Shown: piece after piece, positions 36,518 to 46,523 of the stretch
How positions within the stretch are numbered: position 1 is the first letter of the stretch
Layout of the letters: each line of letters begins with the position of its first letter
Assembly: GCF_016429215.1 (NCBI RefSeq)
Contig: NZ_JAELUH010000012.1
Location: 1 to 64,000, forward strand
Origin: Herbaspirillum sp. ASV7
GTDB lineage: Bacteria; Pseudomonadota; Gammaproteobacteria; Burkholderiales; Burkholderiaceae_D
Direction: 5' to 3'
Length of the DNA: 64,000 nt
The notes under the pieces: generated by a model
Databases searched by the model: none
What the model was told of the DNA's origin: nothing
The model's input: only the letters and a program-made list of their open reading frames with translations
Position numbers and translations under genes: made by a program

Positions 36518-37347
36518 GACGGCTTCCGGTAGATCGACGGCGAATGCATCTCCAGCGCCAGGTCCATGCCGTGCAGGGATTCCGAGTGCCCCACCACCAG
36601 GTAGCCGCCCGGACGCAACCGGGCGATCACGTCGCGCAGCACCTGCAGCTTGGTGGCGCAATCGAAGTAGATGATCACGTTGCGCAGGAAGATCAGGTCA
36701 TAGAGCCCATCGTCGAATTCATCCAGGCGCGTCAGATTGCGCTGGGCAAACTCGACCTGCTTGCGCAGCTCGGCCTGCACCAGGAAATGCCCTTCGTATT
36801 CCCCCGTCCCCATCAGGCAGTAGCGGCGCAGGTACGGGCGCGGGATGTTTTGCCCGCGCGCCAGCGGATAGAGTGCCCGGCGGGCGAAGCGCAGCACCCG
36901 CATGCTGACGTCGGAACCGAACACCGACCAGGTTCCGGTGTTGCGATGGCGATCCAGCAGCATGGCCAGGGTATAGGCTTCCTCGCCGGTGGCGCTGGCC
37001 GCGCTCCAGACGCGCAGGTGCTGCTGGCTGCTCCACTGCGGCAGGAACTCCTCGACCAGGAAATCGAAATGCCCCTGCTCGCGGAAGAAATAGGTTTCGT
37101 TGGTGGTGATCAGGTCGATGGCGCGCTGGCGCTCCTGGGCGCCCTGTTCGCCTGCGATCAGTGCGTGGTACTGGCCGAGCTGGCGTAGTCCCAGTTCCTG
37201 CAGGCGCGACCCCAGGCGGCTTTGCAGCAGGGCCTTCTTGGACAGCGGCAGGTGCAGGCCGATATGCTGCTTGAACAACTGCTGGAACAGCAACATGTCT
37301 TGGTCGCTGACGTCGTCTTCCGCGTGAATGCCGCTCCAGCCGTTCAT
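36514..37347 (-). CDS. cheR: Chemoreceptor methyltransferase CheR
   Basis: CheR methylates receptor glutamates using S-adenosylmethionine. The 277 residues include the N-terminal helical domain (FKQHIGLHLPLSKKALLQSRLGSRL), the segment TNETYFFREQGHFDFL, the SAM-binding loop VWSAASATGEEAYTLAML, and DLIFLRNVIIYFDCATK. All are characteristic. It overlaps cheB by four bases and follows cheW closely, so CheW, CheR, CheB and the EAL protein are translationally linked. Confidence 0.94.
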   Translation of the reverse strand: MNGWSGIHAEDDVSDQDMLLFQQLFKQHIGLHLPLSKKALLQSRLGSRLQELGLRQLGQYHALIAGEQGAQERQRAIDLITTNETYFFREQGHFDFLVEEFLPQWSSQQHLRVWSAASATGEEAYTLAMLLDRHRNTGTWSVFGSDVSMRVLRFARRALYPLARGQNIPRPYLRRYCLMGTGEYEGHFLVQAELRKQVEFAQRNLTRLDEFDDGLYDLIFLRNVIIYFDCATKLQVLRDVIARLRPGGYLVVGHSESLHGMDLALEMHSPSIYRKPS

Positions 37348-37352
37348 GGTCG

Positions 37353-37919
37353 CTACTCCCGCAAGCCGTCGCCGGGCATGCCGCCCAGCGCGTTCTCGGC
37401 ACTCATGCCCAGCAGGCTGGCCAGTTCATCCAGCGACAGCACCCGTGGCACATCCAGCACCACGATGAAGCGCTCGTTGACGCTGATCATGCCGTCGATG
37501 AAATCGGAACGGATGCCGGCACCGAAGGTGGGACGCGGTTCGATATCGTCGACGTTGACATTGAGCACCGCACTGACCGCGTCGACCATGACCCCCAGCA
37601 GCAGCAACTGGCCCTCCTGCTGCAACTCCATGATGATGATGCAGGTGCGCTTGGCCTCCACCGTGGGCGCCCGGCCAAAGCGCGCCGACAGGTCGATCAC
37701 CGGCACCACCGAGCCGCGCAGGTTGATCACGCCGCGCAGGAAGCCCGGCATCAACGGCACCTCGGTCAGGCCACCGTATTCGATGATCTCGCGGATGCTG
37801 GCGATGGGCATGGCAAAGCTCTCGGACCCGACCAGGAAGGTCAGGAACTGGCGGCTTTCGATGACTTCCTCCTGTTGCCGCTTCTTGAAGGAATCGCCAT
37901 TCAACGACACACTGGGCAT
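37353..37919 (-). CDS. cheW: Chemotaxis coupling protein CheW
   Basis: CheW bridges chemoreceptors and CheA. The 188-residue protein has a single CheW domain (about 25-165) with QFLTFLVGSESFAMPIASIREII, PLMPGFLRGVINLRGSVVPVIDL and LGVMVDAVSAVLNV, the conserved coupling-fold segments, plus an N-terminal extension of about 20 residues (MPSVSLNGDSFKKRQQEEVI). It sits between the receptor gene and cheR in the operon; a 28-base gap separates it from the receptor gene. Confidence 0.92.
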   Translation of the reverse strand: MPSVSLNGDSFKKRQQEEVIESRQFLTFLVGSESFAMPIASIREIIEYGGLTEVPLMPGFLRGVINLRGSVVPVIDLSARFGRAPTVEAKRTCIIIMELQQEGQLLLLGVMVDAVSAVLNVNVDDIEPRPTFGAGIRSDFIDGMISVNERFIVVLDVPRVLSLDELASLLGMSAENALGGMPGDGLRE

Positions 37920-37947
37920 TGCCTTCTCTCCTTGCTGATCCCGCTCA

Positions 37948-39735
37948 TCAGAAACGCTTGAACGACGATTCGTCCACCGCCGCTTCGTCCTCGGCGGCGT
38001 CCAGCATCGACAGGCGGCGCATGCGCTCCTGCTTGCCGGTGCTGCCAGGACCGGGGCCCACCTTGGCGCTGCGCGGCGCGGACTTGTGCATCTCGCCCAC
38101 CTGGAAGAAGCGCATCAGGTCCTGCAGATGCATGGCCTGGGCGCTCATCTCCTCGGAGGTGGCCGACAGCTCTTCCGAGGCCGAGGCCGTCATCTGGGTG
38201 GTCTGCGCCATCTGGTGCACGGCATTGTTGATCTGCTCCAGCCCGGTCGACTGTTCAGCCGAGGCGGCGGCGATCTCCTGCACCAGGTCGGCGGTCTTGC
38301 GGATCGACGGCACCATCTGGTTGAGCAGGCCACCGGCCTTCTCGGCCAGGCCCACGCTATGCTCGGCCACGGCGATGATTTCCTGGGCCGCCGTCTGTGA
38401 GCGTTCGGCCAGCTTGCGCACCTCGGCCGCCACCACCGCGAAGCCCTTGCCGTGCTCGCCGGCGCGGGCCGCCTCGATGGCTGCGTTCAGGGCCAGCAGG
38501 TTGGTCTGATAGGCGATGTCGTCGATGATGCCGATCTTGCTGGCGATCTGCTTCATGGCGGCCACCGTCTCGCGCACGGCTTCCCCGCCTTCGGTGGCGG
38601 CATGGGCCGAGAGGCTGGCGATGCCGTCGGTGGTGCGGGCATTGTCGGCATTCTGGGCGATGGTGGCGGTGATCTCTTCCACCGAGGCGCTGGTCTCCTC
38701 GACATTGGCGGCTTGCTGCGAGGCGCTGTGCGAGAGTGCCTGCGAGGACGACGAGATCTGCTCCGAGGCCGAGGCCAGGGCACCGGCGGTGCCGCTGACG
38801 TCGCCGATCACATCGGTCCACTTGTTGACCATCTGCTGGGTACTGTAGAGCACGCTGATCCTGTCGCGCTTGCCCAGCGGCACCGACACGGTGAGGTCGC
38901 CCTCGGCCACCCGGCGCAGCACGCTCATGGCGTCGCGCGGCTCGCCGCCGATCTGCGAACGGATGGTGCGATAGGCAAACCCCAGGCAGGCAAAGAGCAA
39001 CAGCACGGAGGCGGTCAGCAGCCAGAAGATCTTCTGTTCGAGCTCCGCATATTCGCGCCCGGCGCGAATCACCTTGGCCTCGGTGCGCTCATCCACCAGG
39101 CGCAGGAAATCGTTGACCGGGCTCATCACCTTGCCGAACAGGGCGCGGTAGGTCTGGTCGAACACCAGCTCCTGCGCCATGGCCTGGTTGGGCGCACCGA
39201 TCACGGTGAACTTGCCCTCGCCGTCATCGAACTCGCCCTTGACCGCATGGAAGGCCGTGATCTCGATGCGCGAGAGCTGGTCGGTGATGGACAAGGCCTC
39301 CTTCATCTTGGCCAGTTCCTGCTCGGTGAAGCCGGCGCGCTTCATCAGCTCGATCAGGGGCACCGCCTGTGCGCCAGGCTCCACCGGCAGCTTGCGGGCA
39401 TTGACCAGGTCCCAGTTGAAGCGCTCGTAGTTGGCCGGACGCGCACGCTTGCCGTTGCGGATGTCCATGATCATGTAGTAGCGGTCCTCATCGTTGGGAT
39501 CGCCCGTGGTCACATAGGCCCGCGCAAACTTGGTCATGTCCTCGCTGGTGCGGCGCAACTCATCGGCCAGCGCCGCCGAGGCATAGCGCGACTGGTGCGC
39601 CTGCTCCAGCGTGGCATTGGCATCCTTGAGCGTGTGGATCAGGCTGATCACCACGGCCACCAGGATGGAGACCACCAGGGCCAGCCAGATGAAGAGCTGC
39701 TTGATGCTCATTCTGTGGGTCATCGATACTTGCAT
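37948..39735 (-). CDS. Methyl-accepting chemotaxis protein
   Basis: A 595-residue transmembrane chemoreceptor. The chosen start has the ribosome-binding site AAGGGGAAG; an extra 79 codons upstream overlap cheA and are unlike any receptor. TM1 is at about 13-35, a helical periplasmic sensor of about 190 residues follows, TM2 is at about 228-250, then HAMP and the signalling helix bundle. The hairpin tip is canonical ([45 protein letters not shown] is read in overlapping parts; key is the E-A-A-R-A-G-E tip). The C-terminus lacks an NWETF-like pentapeptide. The receptor is encoded between cheA and cheW and is probably this array's own receptor. Confidence 0.92.
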   Translation of the reverse strand: MQVSMTHRMSIKQLFIWLALVVSILVAVVISLIHTLKDANATLEQAHQSRYASAALADELRRTSEDMTKFARAYVTTGDPNDEDRYYMIMDIRNGKRARPANYERFNWDLVNARKLPVEPGAQAVPLIELMKRAGFTEQELAKMKEALSITDQLSRIEITAFHAVKGEFDDGEGKFTVIGAPNQAMAQELVFDQTYRALFGKVMSPVNDFLRLVDERTEAKVIRAGREYAELEQKIFWLLTASVLLLFACLGFAYRTIRSQIGGEPRDAMSVLRRVAEGDLTVSVPLGKRDRISVLYSTQQMVNKWTDVIGDVSGTAGALASASEQISSSSQALSHSASQQAANVEETSASVEEITATIAQNADNARTTDGIASLSAHAATEGGEAVRETVAAMKQIASKIGIIDDIAYQTNLLALNAAIEAARAGEHGKGFAVVAAEVRKLAERSQTAAQEIIAVAEHSVGLAEKAGGLLNQMVPSIRKTADLVQEIAAASAEQSTGLEQINNAVHQMAQTTQMTASASEELSATSEEMSAQAMHLQDLMRFFQVGEMHKSAPRSAKVGPGPGSTGKQERMRRLSMLDAAEDEAAVDESSFKRF

Positions 39736-39782
39736 GCTAGCTTCCCCTTGTACTTCCCTCGTTGACTGCCTCGTCACGCGCG

Positions 39783-41957
39783 TCATGATGCGATACCCAC
39801 GCCACGTTCGGCATAGGGCGCCGGATTGCCCTGTTCCTGCTGCTGCGTATGCTGCACCAGGTGCGGAATGTCCAGGATCAGTGCCACCCGGCCATCCCCC
39901 AGGATGGTCGATCCGGACAAGCCCTTGACCTTGCCGAACAGGCGTCCCAGAGGCTTGATCACCGCCTGGCATTCCCCCAGCAGGCCATCGACCAGCAAGC
40001 CCGCACGCAGCTTGCCATACTGCACGATCACCAGGCTGTTGCGTCCGTGCTCGCGGGCCGGCAAGTCGAACAGTTCACGCAGCGGCACGAAGGGCAAGGG
40101 CTCGTCGCGCACGGCCACGATATTGCAGCCGGAATGCTGGGGGGGCATGTCGATGCACTCCACCACCAGGTCCAGTGGAATGACGAAGACCGCGTTGCCC
40201 ACCACCACCTGGAATCCGGAAATGATGGCCAGCGTCAGTGGCAGGCGGATGCGCACCACGGTGCCGCGTCCGCGCTCGGTGTCGATGGCGACCTCGCCAT
40301 GCAGGGCTTCGATATTGCGTTTGACCACATCCATGCCCACGCCACGTCCGGACAATTCGGTTATCTGGCGGGCCGTGGAAAACCCGGGTTCGAAGACGAA
40401 GCGATAGATCTCGGCATCGCTCAACTCGGCCTCCGGCGTGGCCAGGCCACTGGCGATGGCATGCGCCAGGATGCGTTCGCGATCCATGCCGCGGCCATCG
40501 TCCATGACTTCCACCACGACACTGCCGGACTCGTGGATGGCGTTCAGTCGCAGCGTCGCCCTGGCCGGCTTGCCGGCGGCGATACGCTCGGCGGCCGGCT
40601 CGATGCCGTGGTCGATGGCATTGCGCACGATGTGCATGAGCGGATCGGCGATGCGCTCGATCATGGACTTGTCCAGCTCGGTGTCGGAACCGGTCATGAC
40701 CAGCTCGATATCCTTGTCCAGGTCGCGCGCCAGGTCGCGCACGATGCGCGGGAAACGCTGGAACACTTCATTGATCTGCACCATGCGCAGCGTCAGGGCG
40801 GCGTCACGGATCTGCTCCATCAGGGCGTCGATGGCCTGGGTGGCTTCCTCGAACTGGCTATCCTTGCGACGACGCGCCACCAGCCGCGCGCTGGCGCCGG
40901 CGATGACCAGCTCGCCCACCAGGTCGATGAGCTGATCCAGCTTGGAGACTTCGATCTTGATGAACTTCTGCTCATGCGCCCGGCGCTCGTCCAGCGGACG
41001 CGGACGCTGCGCCATGTCACCGGCGGCCACCGGCACCACCGGAGCCACCGCCTCCTCCACGCTGGCTGCACCGAGGCTGCGCCATTGCACCTCGCTGAAC
41101 AGGTCCAGGCGCCGCCACATGCCCGCCAGGCGCGCCGCATCCTCCTGCGGCAACCGCGCCAGCACCTCGGCATAGGCCGACAGGGGGCTGCGCGGTGCCA
41201 GGATGTCGATGCGGCTGTCGTCGCGCACGAATTCGAAGACATCTTCCAGCGTCTGTCGCGAAGAGTCCGAGGCCAGGCAGATCTCCACGCCCAGGTAGCA
41301 GCTTTCGGCATCCATCTCGTCAGCTGCGGGAATGCCCGACTCCAGCGGCAGGATGGCGACGATGCGACCCAGCGAGCGCAGGTAGTGCAGGAAGGACATC
41401 GGGTCCAGGCCGTCGCGCAATACGTTTTCGTTGAAGGCCAGCGAGAGGTGCCAGTACGGATAATCTGCCGGTGCCGCGTCGATGGCAGGCCGCACCAGCG
41501 ACTCGCCGCCTGCGACCGGCGCCGCTCCTGACGGAGCGGGATCGGCGGCCGCGTCGGTGTGGACAGCAGCCTGTGCGACGGCCTCCAGCTCGGCCAGCAA
41601 GGTGGCGCGACGCTCGGGGTTGGGTTCCTGGTGTTCTTCGCCACGTTCGATGGCATCCACCAGTTCGCCGATATAGTCGCCACACTGCAGCAGCAGCGAC
41701 ATCATGTGACCGTTCAGCGCCAGTTCCTCATCGCGCACCTTGTCCAGCACGTGTTCGAGCTGGTGGGTGAAGTGGACGATGCTGTCGAAGGCGAACAGGC
41801 CCGCCGAGCCCTTGATCGTGTGGGCGGCGCGGAAGATGGCGTTGATGCTTTCGCGACTGGGACCTTCCATCTCGATCTGCAGCAGCGCCGCTTCCATCGC
41901 CACCAGCAACTCGCGGGCTTCCTGGACGACGGCATCGCGCGCGGAGTCCTTGCTCAT
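39783..41957 (-). CDS. cheA: Chemotaxis histidine kinase CheA
   Basis: CheA phosphorylates CheY and CheB in response to receptor signals. The 724 residues show P1 Hpt (H46 in [12 protein letters not shown]), a P2-like region (about 160-260, starting [19 protein letters not shown]), dimerisation P3 (around 330-390, [20 protein letters not shown]), the P4 ATPase ([41 protein letters not shown]) and a C-terminal CheW-like P5 ending with a short Gln-rich tail. The start overlaps the end of the STAS gene by four bases, so the adapter-type STAS protein and CheA are translationally coupled. Confidence 0.94.
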   Translation of the reverse strand: MSKDSARDAVVQEARELLVAMEAALLQIEMEGPSRESINAIFRAAHTIKGSAGLFAFDSIVHFTHQLEHVLDKVRDEELALNGHMMSLLLQCGDYIGELVDAIERGEEHQEPNPERRATLLAELEAVAQAAVHTDAAADPAPSGAAPVAGGESLVRPAIDAAPADYPYWHLSLAFNENVLRDGLDPMSFLHYLRSLGRIVAILPLESGIPAADEMDAESCYLGVEICLASDSSRQTLEDVFEFVRDDSRIDILAPRSPLSAYAEVLARLPQEDAARLAGMWRRLDLFSEVQWRSLGAASVEEAVAPVVPVAAGDMAQRPRPLDERRAHEQKFIKIEVSKLDQLIDLVGELVIAGASARLVARRRKDSQFEEATQAIDALMEQIRDAALTLRMVQINEVFQRFPRIVRDLARDLDKDIELVMTGSDTELDKSMIERIADPLMHIVRNAIDHGIEPAAERIAAGKPARATLRLNAIHESGSVVVEVMDDGRGMDRERILAHAIASGLATPEAELSDAEIYRFVFEPGFSTARQITELSGRGVGMDVVKRNIEALHGEVAIDTERGRGTVVRIRLPLTLAIISGFQVVVGNAVFVIPLDLVVECIDMPPQHSGCNIVAVRDEPLPFVPLRELFDLPAREHGRNSLVIVQYGKLRAGLLVDGLLGECQAVIKPLGRLFGKVKGLSGSTILGDGRVALILDIPHLVQHTQQQEQGNPAPYAERGVGIAS

Positions 41958-42325
41958 GCGCCCTCCTCGGCCAGGCTCTGGCCGGCATGGCCGCCATCAT
42001 CGTCCTCACTGCTGCCTTCCATGGGAGGCGTCTGGAAGCGCTCATGCAGCTGCAGCAGGTCGAACGCGGCCAGCACGGCCGGGCTGCACGGTCCCAGTTC
42101 CAGTTGGCGCGCACTGGCATCGAGCTCACGACGCAACAGCAGCAGCAACTGGATGCCGGCCGTGTCGATCTCATCCACGGCCGATGTGTCCAGCACCACC
42201 ACCCGCTGTGCCTGCGCGAGCGCATGCAACAGCTCCGGCTTGCGCTCGGCGGCCTGGAAAATGGTCAGGCTGCCACGCAAGGTGAGCTGCAACTTGTCCT
42301 CTTGCACGGTGTACTTCAGCGGCAT
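41954..42325 (-). CDS. STAS-domain protein of the chemosensory operon
   Basis: A 123-residue cytoplasmic protein with one STAS domain (about residues 3-95). The phospho-acceptor segment reads VVVLDTSAVDEIDTAGIQLLL; the canonical Ser of SpoIIAA-type proteins is replaced here by Thr in DTAG, which can also be phosphorylated. The C-terminus is acidic and low complexity (EGSSEDDDGGHAG). Such STAS proteins are found in alternative chemosensory operons, but their role there is not clear; phosphorylation-dependent partner binding is likely. It overlaps cheA by four bases. A four-copy 9-base repeat precedes its start. Confidence 0.85.
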   Translation of the reverse strand: MPLKYTVQEDKLQLTLRGSLTIFQAAERKPELLHALAQAQRVVVLDTSAVDEIDTAGIQLLLLLRRELDASARQLELGPCSPAVLAAFDLLQLHERFQTPPMEGSSEDDDGGHAGQSLAEEGA

Positions 42326-42335
42326 CGTCTTGCTC

Positions 42336-42371
42336 TCAACTTTCTCAACTTTCTCTGCTTTCTCGGCTTTC
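42336..42371. repeat. Four-copy 9-base tandem repeat in the STAS gene leader
   Basis: Read on the plus strand the units are TCAACTTTC, TCAACTTTC, TCTGCTTTC and TCGGCTTTC. On the coding (minus) strand this is a purine-rich GAAAGnnGA series lying 10-46 bases before the STAS start, so it may act as an extended or variable ribosome-binding region. Confidence 0.75.
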
Positions 42372-42385
42372 CCTGCGGTCCTGGC

Positions 42386-42754
42386 CTAGGGCTGTACCAG
42401 CTTGGCCACGGCGTCGAGCAACACCGGCGGCTGGAAAGGCTTGTGGACCCAGGCCCGGATTCCGGCGGCCTTGCCTTCCTGCTTGCGGGCATCGCTGCTT
42501 TCCGTTGTCAGCATGATGACCGGCGTGAACTTGTAGGCCGGTATCTGCTTCATCTCGCGCACGAAGGACAGGCCGTCGAGGTTGGGCATGTTCAGGTCGG
42601 AGATGACCAGGTTGAACTTGCGTCCGTCCAGCTTGGCCAACGCCTGCTTGCCGTCGGCGGCTTCCTCGACGTGATAGCCGGCACTCTTCAGGGCTGCCGT
42701 GATGGTCTGGCGCAGGCTGAACGAGTCGTCGACGATCAATATGCTTTTTTCCAT
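42386..42754 (-). CDS. CheY-like single-domain response regulator
   Basis: A 122-residue receiver without any output domain. Acidic residues in LIVDDSF, phospho-acceptor D53 (NLVISDLNMPNLDGLSF) and the conserved Lys in WVHKPFQPPVLLDAV are in place. It should be phosphorylated by the CheA of this operon. The 9-base gap to the preceding coiled-coil gene and the position before the STAS and cheA genes suggest it is the output of this system. Whether it acts on the flagellar motor, on pili or on another target cannot be told. Confidence 0.92.
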   Translation of the reverse strand: MEKSILIVDDSFSLRQTITAALKSAGYHVEEAADGKQALAKLDGRKFNLVISDLNMPNLDGLSFVREMKQIPAYKFTPVIMLTTESSDARKQEGKAAGIRAWVHKPFQPPVLLDAVAKLVQP

Positions 42755-42763
42755 CGTGCTTCC

Positions 42764-43834
42764 TCAGAAGAAGTCTACTTGCGAAGAAGGTGCCTGGCCG
42801 CCCTGCTGGCCGGCGTGCACCTGGCGTTGTTCCTGCGTGGTATAGGTCTTTTCCAGGTCGGCCAGCCATTGCTGGGAGGTCGGCAAGCTCGCTGCGTCGG
42901 CGTCGGCAGCTTCGCGCAGGCGCACGATATCCAGTTGTACATGATCGAGGATCTGGCTGATGCGGTCCTGGAACTGCAGTTGCACCAGGATGTCGCTGAC
43001 CTCGCGGTCGACTTCGCGGCCCTCGTCCTGCAATTGCTCGACGGTCGTACTCAGTTTCATCGCCGACTGGCGGAAATCGGCGATCACGCGATCGATCACG
43101 GCGCGCGTGTTCTCGACGATCTCGCCGCCGGCCGGATCCTCGGCGCTCGCGCCGATGGCGGCCAGGATCTGCTGGCGCGTGTTCTTGGCGCGGGCCGCGA
43201 TCTGGCGGCTGTTCTCGGCCGAACGCTCGGCCAGTTCCTGCCAGCTCTGTTCGCTGCTGAGCAGGTCGGTCACGCCGGTCTGCCCGGCCAGTTGCTCGTT
43301 CTGCTGCGCCAGCCGACGGATCTCGTCGTTGCCGGACATCACCGCATCGAAGCGGCTGGCCAGGGCCTGGCGTTGTGCCAGCATGCCTTCGAGCGCCACG
43401 GCGACGCTGCCCAGCTGCTCGGCAGCATGTTCGACGGTCTGCAAGATCTCGCCGCTGGCGCCCTGACGCGCCGGATCCAGCGCCTGGCCCAGCCGTTCGT
43501 GGATGCCCACGAAACGCGCCGAGAGGCTATCGATGGCCGACTGCGTCTGGGCGCGAGCCAATTGCACGTTGCCGCGCCATACCGGCAGGACATCCCGCAA
43601 GAGGCCTGCCAGTCGGCCGTCAACCGACAAGACCGCTTCGGGCATGGAGCGTGCAGGTCCTTCAGCCGGGGCCGCCGACGGGGCGGGCAACGGCAGGCAG
43701 GTCAGATAAAAGGCAGCGCCGATGAGCAAGCCCACCAGGGCACCCAGCCACCAATGCTGCGCCAGCATCATGAACAGCAACAGGTTCACCATGCACAGCA
43801 CCGGCAAGATATTGCGAAGCGATTTCAAAGCCAC
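42764..43834 (-). CDS. Membrane-anchored coiled-coil protein with CheZ-like DxxxQ motif
   Basis: A 356-residue protein and first gene of the chemosensory operon. Residues about 8-47 form two hydrophobic segments (LPVLCMVNLLLFMMLAQ and WLGALVGLLIGAAFYLTC), so it is anchored in the inner membrane with almost no periplasmic part. The rest is helical coiled coil. It lacks the receptor hairpin tip, HAMP and methylation-type helices, so it is not a normal chemoreceptor although automated tools may call it one. The segment VQLQFQDRISQILDHV contains D290-x-x-x-Q294, the pattern of the CheZ catalytic Asp/Gln pair, and the C-terminus SQVDFF recalls the CheY-binding tail of CheZ. A CheY-phosphatase role is therefore plausible but inferred. 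Confidence 0.7.
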   Translation of the reverse strand: MALKSLRNILPVLCMVNLLLFMMLAQHWWLGALVGLLIGAAFYLTCLPLPAPSAAPAEGPARSMPEAVLSVDGRLAGLLRDVLPVWRGNVQLARAQTQSAIDSLSARFVGIHERLGQALDPARQGASGEILQTVEHAAEQLGSVAVALEGMLAQRQALASRFDAVMSGNDEIRRLAQQNEQLAGQTGVTDLLSSEQSWQELAERSAENSRQIAARAKNTRQQILAAIGASAEDPAGGEIVENTRAVIDRVIADFRQSAMKLSTTVEQLQDEGREVDREVSDILVQLQFQDRISQILDHVQLDIVRLREAADADAASLPTSQQWLADLEKTYTTQEQRQVHAGQQGGQAPSSQVDFF

Positions 43835-43912
43835 TATCCCAGGTCATAGTTCGTTATTGTCGTTGCGACCGGCCTGCTCTGCCCGGACGCGCGCAGCTCT
43901 CCTCCATCGACG

Positions 43913-43939
43913 TTATCGGCAAGCGAAGGGCGATCTTTT
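43913..43939 (-). promoter_or_regulatory. Candidate sigma-28 (FliA) promoter of the chemosensory operon
   Basis: On the minus strand GCCGATAA matches the sigma-28 minus-10 consensus perfectly, and 11 bases upstream lies AAAAGATC, which matches the TAAAGTTT minus-35 at five of eight positions. The spacing is the standard one. It lies about 80 bases before the first gene of the operon. The full 43835-44254 gap also holds the panB promoter region and otherwise no recognisable gene. Confidence 0.65.
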
Positions 43940-44254
43940 GGCGCAAAACCAAAGATTTAAATCGTTTTTCACTTGTTTCAGGCCTCGCCCTGCACGGCGA
44001 GCGCAATGGTGGCCAGCCTATTGTGCTGGTTGCCAGGGGCTGCCCTTGCGAGGAATAAAGGGCTAATTCGGGCTGTTTATCCTTCACATGGGAAAAACCG
44101 CCAAAAAATATCAATCAGGCAATACAGTGCTTGCACCCCGCCGCCGCCGGGCCACCTGAAATCAACTACAATGCCCGACCGGCGCGCCCGCTGGAGTGCG
44201 CACCAGGATGATGCGCGGCAAGCGCGTCTTACTCGTTGAGGAGGTTCAATACCA

Positions 44255-45082
44255 ATGGCAGGCTATCTTCAGGAATCCGGCGCCGTACGCGCCAAGCCGG
44301 TGACGACACTTACCCTGCAGGCCATGCGCGCCCGCGGCGACAAGATCAGCATGTTGACCTGTTATGACGCCAGCTTCGCGACCTTGATGGAACGTGCAGG
44401 ACTGGAAACGGTTCTCATTGGCGACTCGCTGGGCATGGTGTGCCAGGGACACGATTCGACCCTGCCGGTCAGCATCACCGATATCGCCTACCACACCGCC
44501 AGCGTGGCGCGCGGCACCAGTACCATGCTGGTGATCGCCGACCTGCCCTTCGGTACCTATCCCACGCGCGAAGAGGCCTTCCGCAATGCGGCCCTGCTGA
44601 TGCAGGCCGGCGCGCAGATGGTCAAGCTCGAAGGCGGGGTCTGGCTGGCTGACACCATCAGCTTCCTGACCCAGCGCGGCATTCCGGTCTGCGCCCATAT
44701 CGGCCTCACGCCGCAGTCGGTGCACCAGCTGGGCGGCTTCAAGGTGCAGGGCAAGACCAGCGACGGCGCCACGCAACTGCACGCCGACGCCCTGGCGGTG
44801 CAGCAGGCCGGCGCCTCCCTGGTGGTGATCGAGGCAGTGCCGGCGGCACTGGGCAAGGAAGTCACCGACCGTCTGGCCATTCCCACCATCGGCATTGGTG
44901 CCGGCCCCGATTGCTCGGGCCAGGTGCTGGTGATGCACGACATGCTGGGGGTATTCCCAGGCCACAAGAGCCGTTTCGTGCGCAACTTCATGGAAGGTGC
45001 CGATGGCATCGAGGCGGCCGTGAAGGCCTATGTGGCGGCGGTCAAGGACGGCAGCTTCCCGGCGCCGGAGCATTGCTTCTGA
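44255..45082 (+). CDS. panB: 3-methyl-2-oxobutanoate hydroxymethyltransferase
   Basis: PanB transfers a hydroxymethyl group from methylene-tetrahydrofolate to 2-oxoisovalerate, the first committed step to pantothenate and coenzyme A. The 275-residue protein has the family segments [84 protein letters not shown] and [22 protein letters not shown]. All residues of the active site region look intact. A strong GAGGAGG ribosome-binding site lies upstream. panC is not next to it in this window. Confidence 0.96.
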   Translation: MAGYLQESGAVRAKPVTTLTLQAMRARGDKISMLTCYDASFATLMERAGLETVLIGDSLGMVCQGHDSTLPVSITDIAYHTASVARGTSTMLVIADLPFGTYPTREEAFRNAALLMQAGAQMVKLEGGVWLADTISFLTQRGIPVCAHIGLTPQSVHQLGGFKVQGKTSDGATQLHADALAVQQAGASLVVIEAVPAALGKEVTDRLAIPTIGIGAGPDCSGQVLVMHDMLGVFPGHKSRFVRNFMEGADGIEAAVKAYVAAVKDGSFPAPEHCF

Positions 45083-45128
45083 TCCGGTGACACCGACGGG
45101 CTGATGCGGCCTGTGGATAAGAAATAAG

Positions 45129-45161
45129 AAAACGGCCAGCGAATCGCTGGCCGTTTTGCTT
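45129..45161. terminator. Bidirectional terminator between panB and dnaJ
   Basis: AAAACGGCCAGCGA pairs with TCGCTGGCCGTTTT, giving a long GC stem with A-rich and T-rich flanks, so both converging transcripts can end here. Confidence 0.85.
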
Positions 45162-45183
45162 TGTTGCTAAGGGTCGTACCGGA

Positions 45184-46314
45184 TTACTCGAAGAATTCCT
45201 TGACCTTGTCCTTCCAGGTCTTGGTCTGCGGGCTGTGCTTGGCGCCGCCTTCGGTGGTGAGCTGCTCGAACTCGCGCAGCAATTCCTTCTGGCGCTCGGT
45301 CAGCTTGACCGGGGTTTCCACCACGACGTGGCAGAACAGGTCGCCCGGGAAGCCCGAACGCACGCCCTTGATACCCTTGCCGCGCAGACGGAAGGTCTTG
45401 CCGCTCTGGGTACCTTCAGGAATCGAGAAGGAGGCCTTGCCGTTGAGCGTGGGCGCTTCGATCTCGCCGCCCAGGGCGGCCTTGGCGAAGGAAATCGGCA
45501 TCTCGCAATGCAGGTCGTCACCATCGCGCTGGAACACATCGTGAGGCTTGATGTGGATTTCCACATACAGGTCGCCCGGAGGACCGCCGTTGACACCCGG
45601 CTCGCCATTGCCCGAGGAACGGATGCGCATGCCGTCGTCGATGCCTTCGGGGATCTTCACTTCCAGCGTCTTGTTGCGCTTGATGCGACCGGCGCCTGCG
45701 CAGGTGGTGCAGGGTTCCGGGATGACCTTGCCGCTGCCGTGGCACTTGGGGCAGGTCTGCTGGATGCTGAAGAAGCCCTGCTGCATGCGCACCTGGCCGT
45801 GGCCACCGCAGGTCGAGCAGGTCACCGGCGAGGTCCCGGGCTTGGCGCCGCTGCCGTGGCAGGTGTCGCACTGATCCCAGGAGGGCACGCGGATGGTGGT
45901 GTCGAAGCCGTGGGCGGCTTGTTCCAGGGTGATTTCCAGGTTGTAGCGCAGGTCGGCGCCGCGATAGACCTGCGGGCCGGCATTGCGCCCGCCACGTCCG
46001 CCGCCGCCACCGAAGATGTCGCCGAAGATGTCGCCGAAGGCATCGGCAAAGCCGCCCGCGCCGGCACCACCGCCTGCTCCCATGTTGGGATCGACACCGG
46101 CGTGTCCATAGCGGTCGTAGGCCTCGCGCTTCTGCGGGTCCGACAGCATCTCGTAGGCTTCCTTGACCTCCTTGAACTTGTCTTCCGCTCCCTTGCTGTC
46201 GGGGTTGCGGTCAGGATGGTACTTCATCGCCAGCTTGCGATAAGCCTTCTTGATCTCGTCGTCGGTGGCGTTCTTGGCCAGTCCGAGCACTTCGTAAAAA
46301 TCGCGTTTTGCCAT
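45184..46314 (-). CDS. dnaJ: Chaperone protein DnaJ
   Basis: DnaJ delivers unfolded clients to DnaK and stimulates its ATPase. The 376-residue protein has the J domain (1-70) with HPD in MKYHPDRNP, a Gly/Phe-rich linker (about 75-120; [20 protein letters not shown]), four zinc-binding repeats ([32 protein letters not shown]) and the C-terminal substrate-binding domain. It follows dnaK on the same strand after 251 bases, in which a terminator-like hairpin lies. Confidence 0.97.
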   Translation of the reverse strand: MAKRDFYEVLGLAKNATDDEIKKAYRKLAMKYHPDRNPDSKGAEDKFKEVKEAYEMLSDPQKREAYDRYGHAGVDPNMGAGGGAGAGGFADAFGDIFGDIFGGGGGRGGRNAGPQVYRGADLRYNLEITLEQAAHGFDTTIRVPSWDQCDTCHGSGAKPGTSPVTCSTCGGHGQVRMQQGFFSIQQTCPKCHGSGKVIPEPCTTCAGAGRIKRNKTLEVKIPEGIDDGMRIRSSGNGEPGVNGGPPGDLYVEIHIKPHDVFQRDGDDLHCEMPISFAKAALGGEIEAPTLNGKASFSIPEGTQSGKTFRLRGKGIKGVRSGFPGDLFCHVVVETPVKLTERQKELLREFEQLTTEGGAKHSPQTKTWKDKVKEFFE

Positions 46315-46486
46315 GTTGTATAACCCACCTTGTTATTGTGTTCCGTCGCCCTTGCGATGGCCTGCATCTGCGGCCGCGCAAGCACGACCGGAAACCAACA
46401 ATGTGAAAAAGCCGAGTTCAGCTTTTGACCGCAGACTCGGCGTACCGGCCTGGCCGGAAAACAGACCCGGCCGGGTGGATGCTTCT

Positions 46487-46523
46487 AAAAATCGGCCCGG
46501 GCTGCGGAAAAACCGCACCCGGG
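46487..46523 (-). terminator. Terminator-like hairpin between dnaK and dnaJ
   Basis: Read on the minus strand CCCGGG-TGCGG pairs with CCGCA-CCCGGG around a TTTTT loop with one bulged C, and is followed by CCGA and five T. It could end part of the dnaK transcript and lower dnaJ output, or serve as a processing or stability element. Confidence 0.5.

Noticed and set aside
43973-44239. 88-codon plus-strand frame in the gap before panB with a signal-like start
   Set aside because: It starts with TTG without a ribosome-binding site, has an unnatural tail and overlaps the likely panB promoter.
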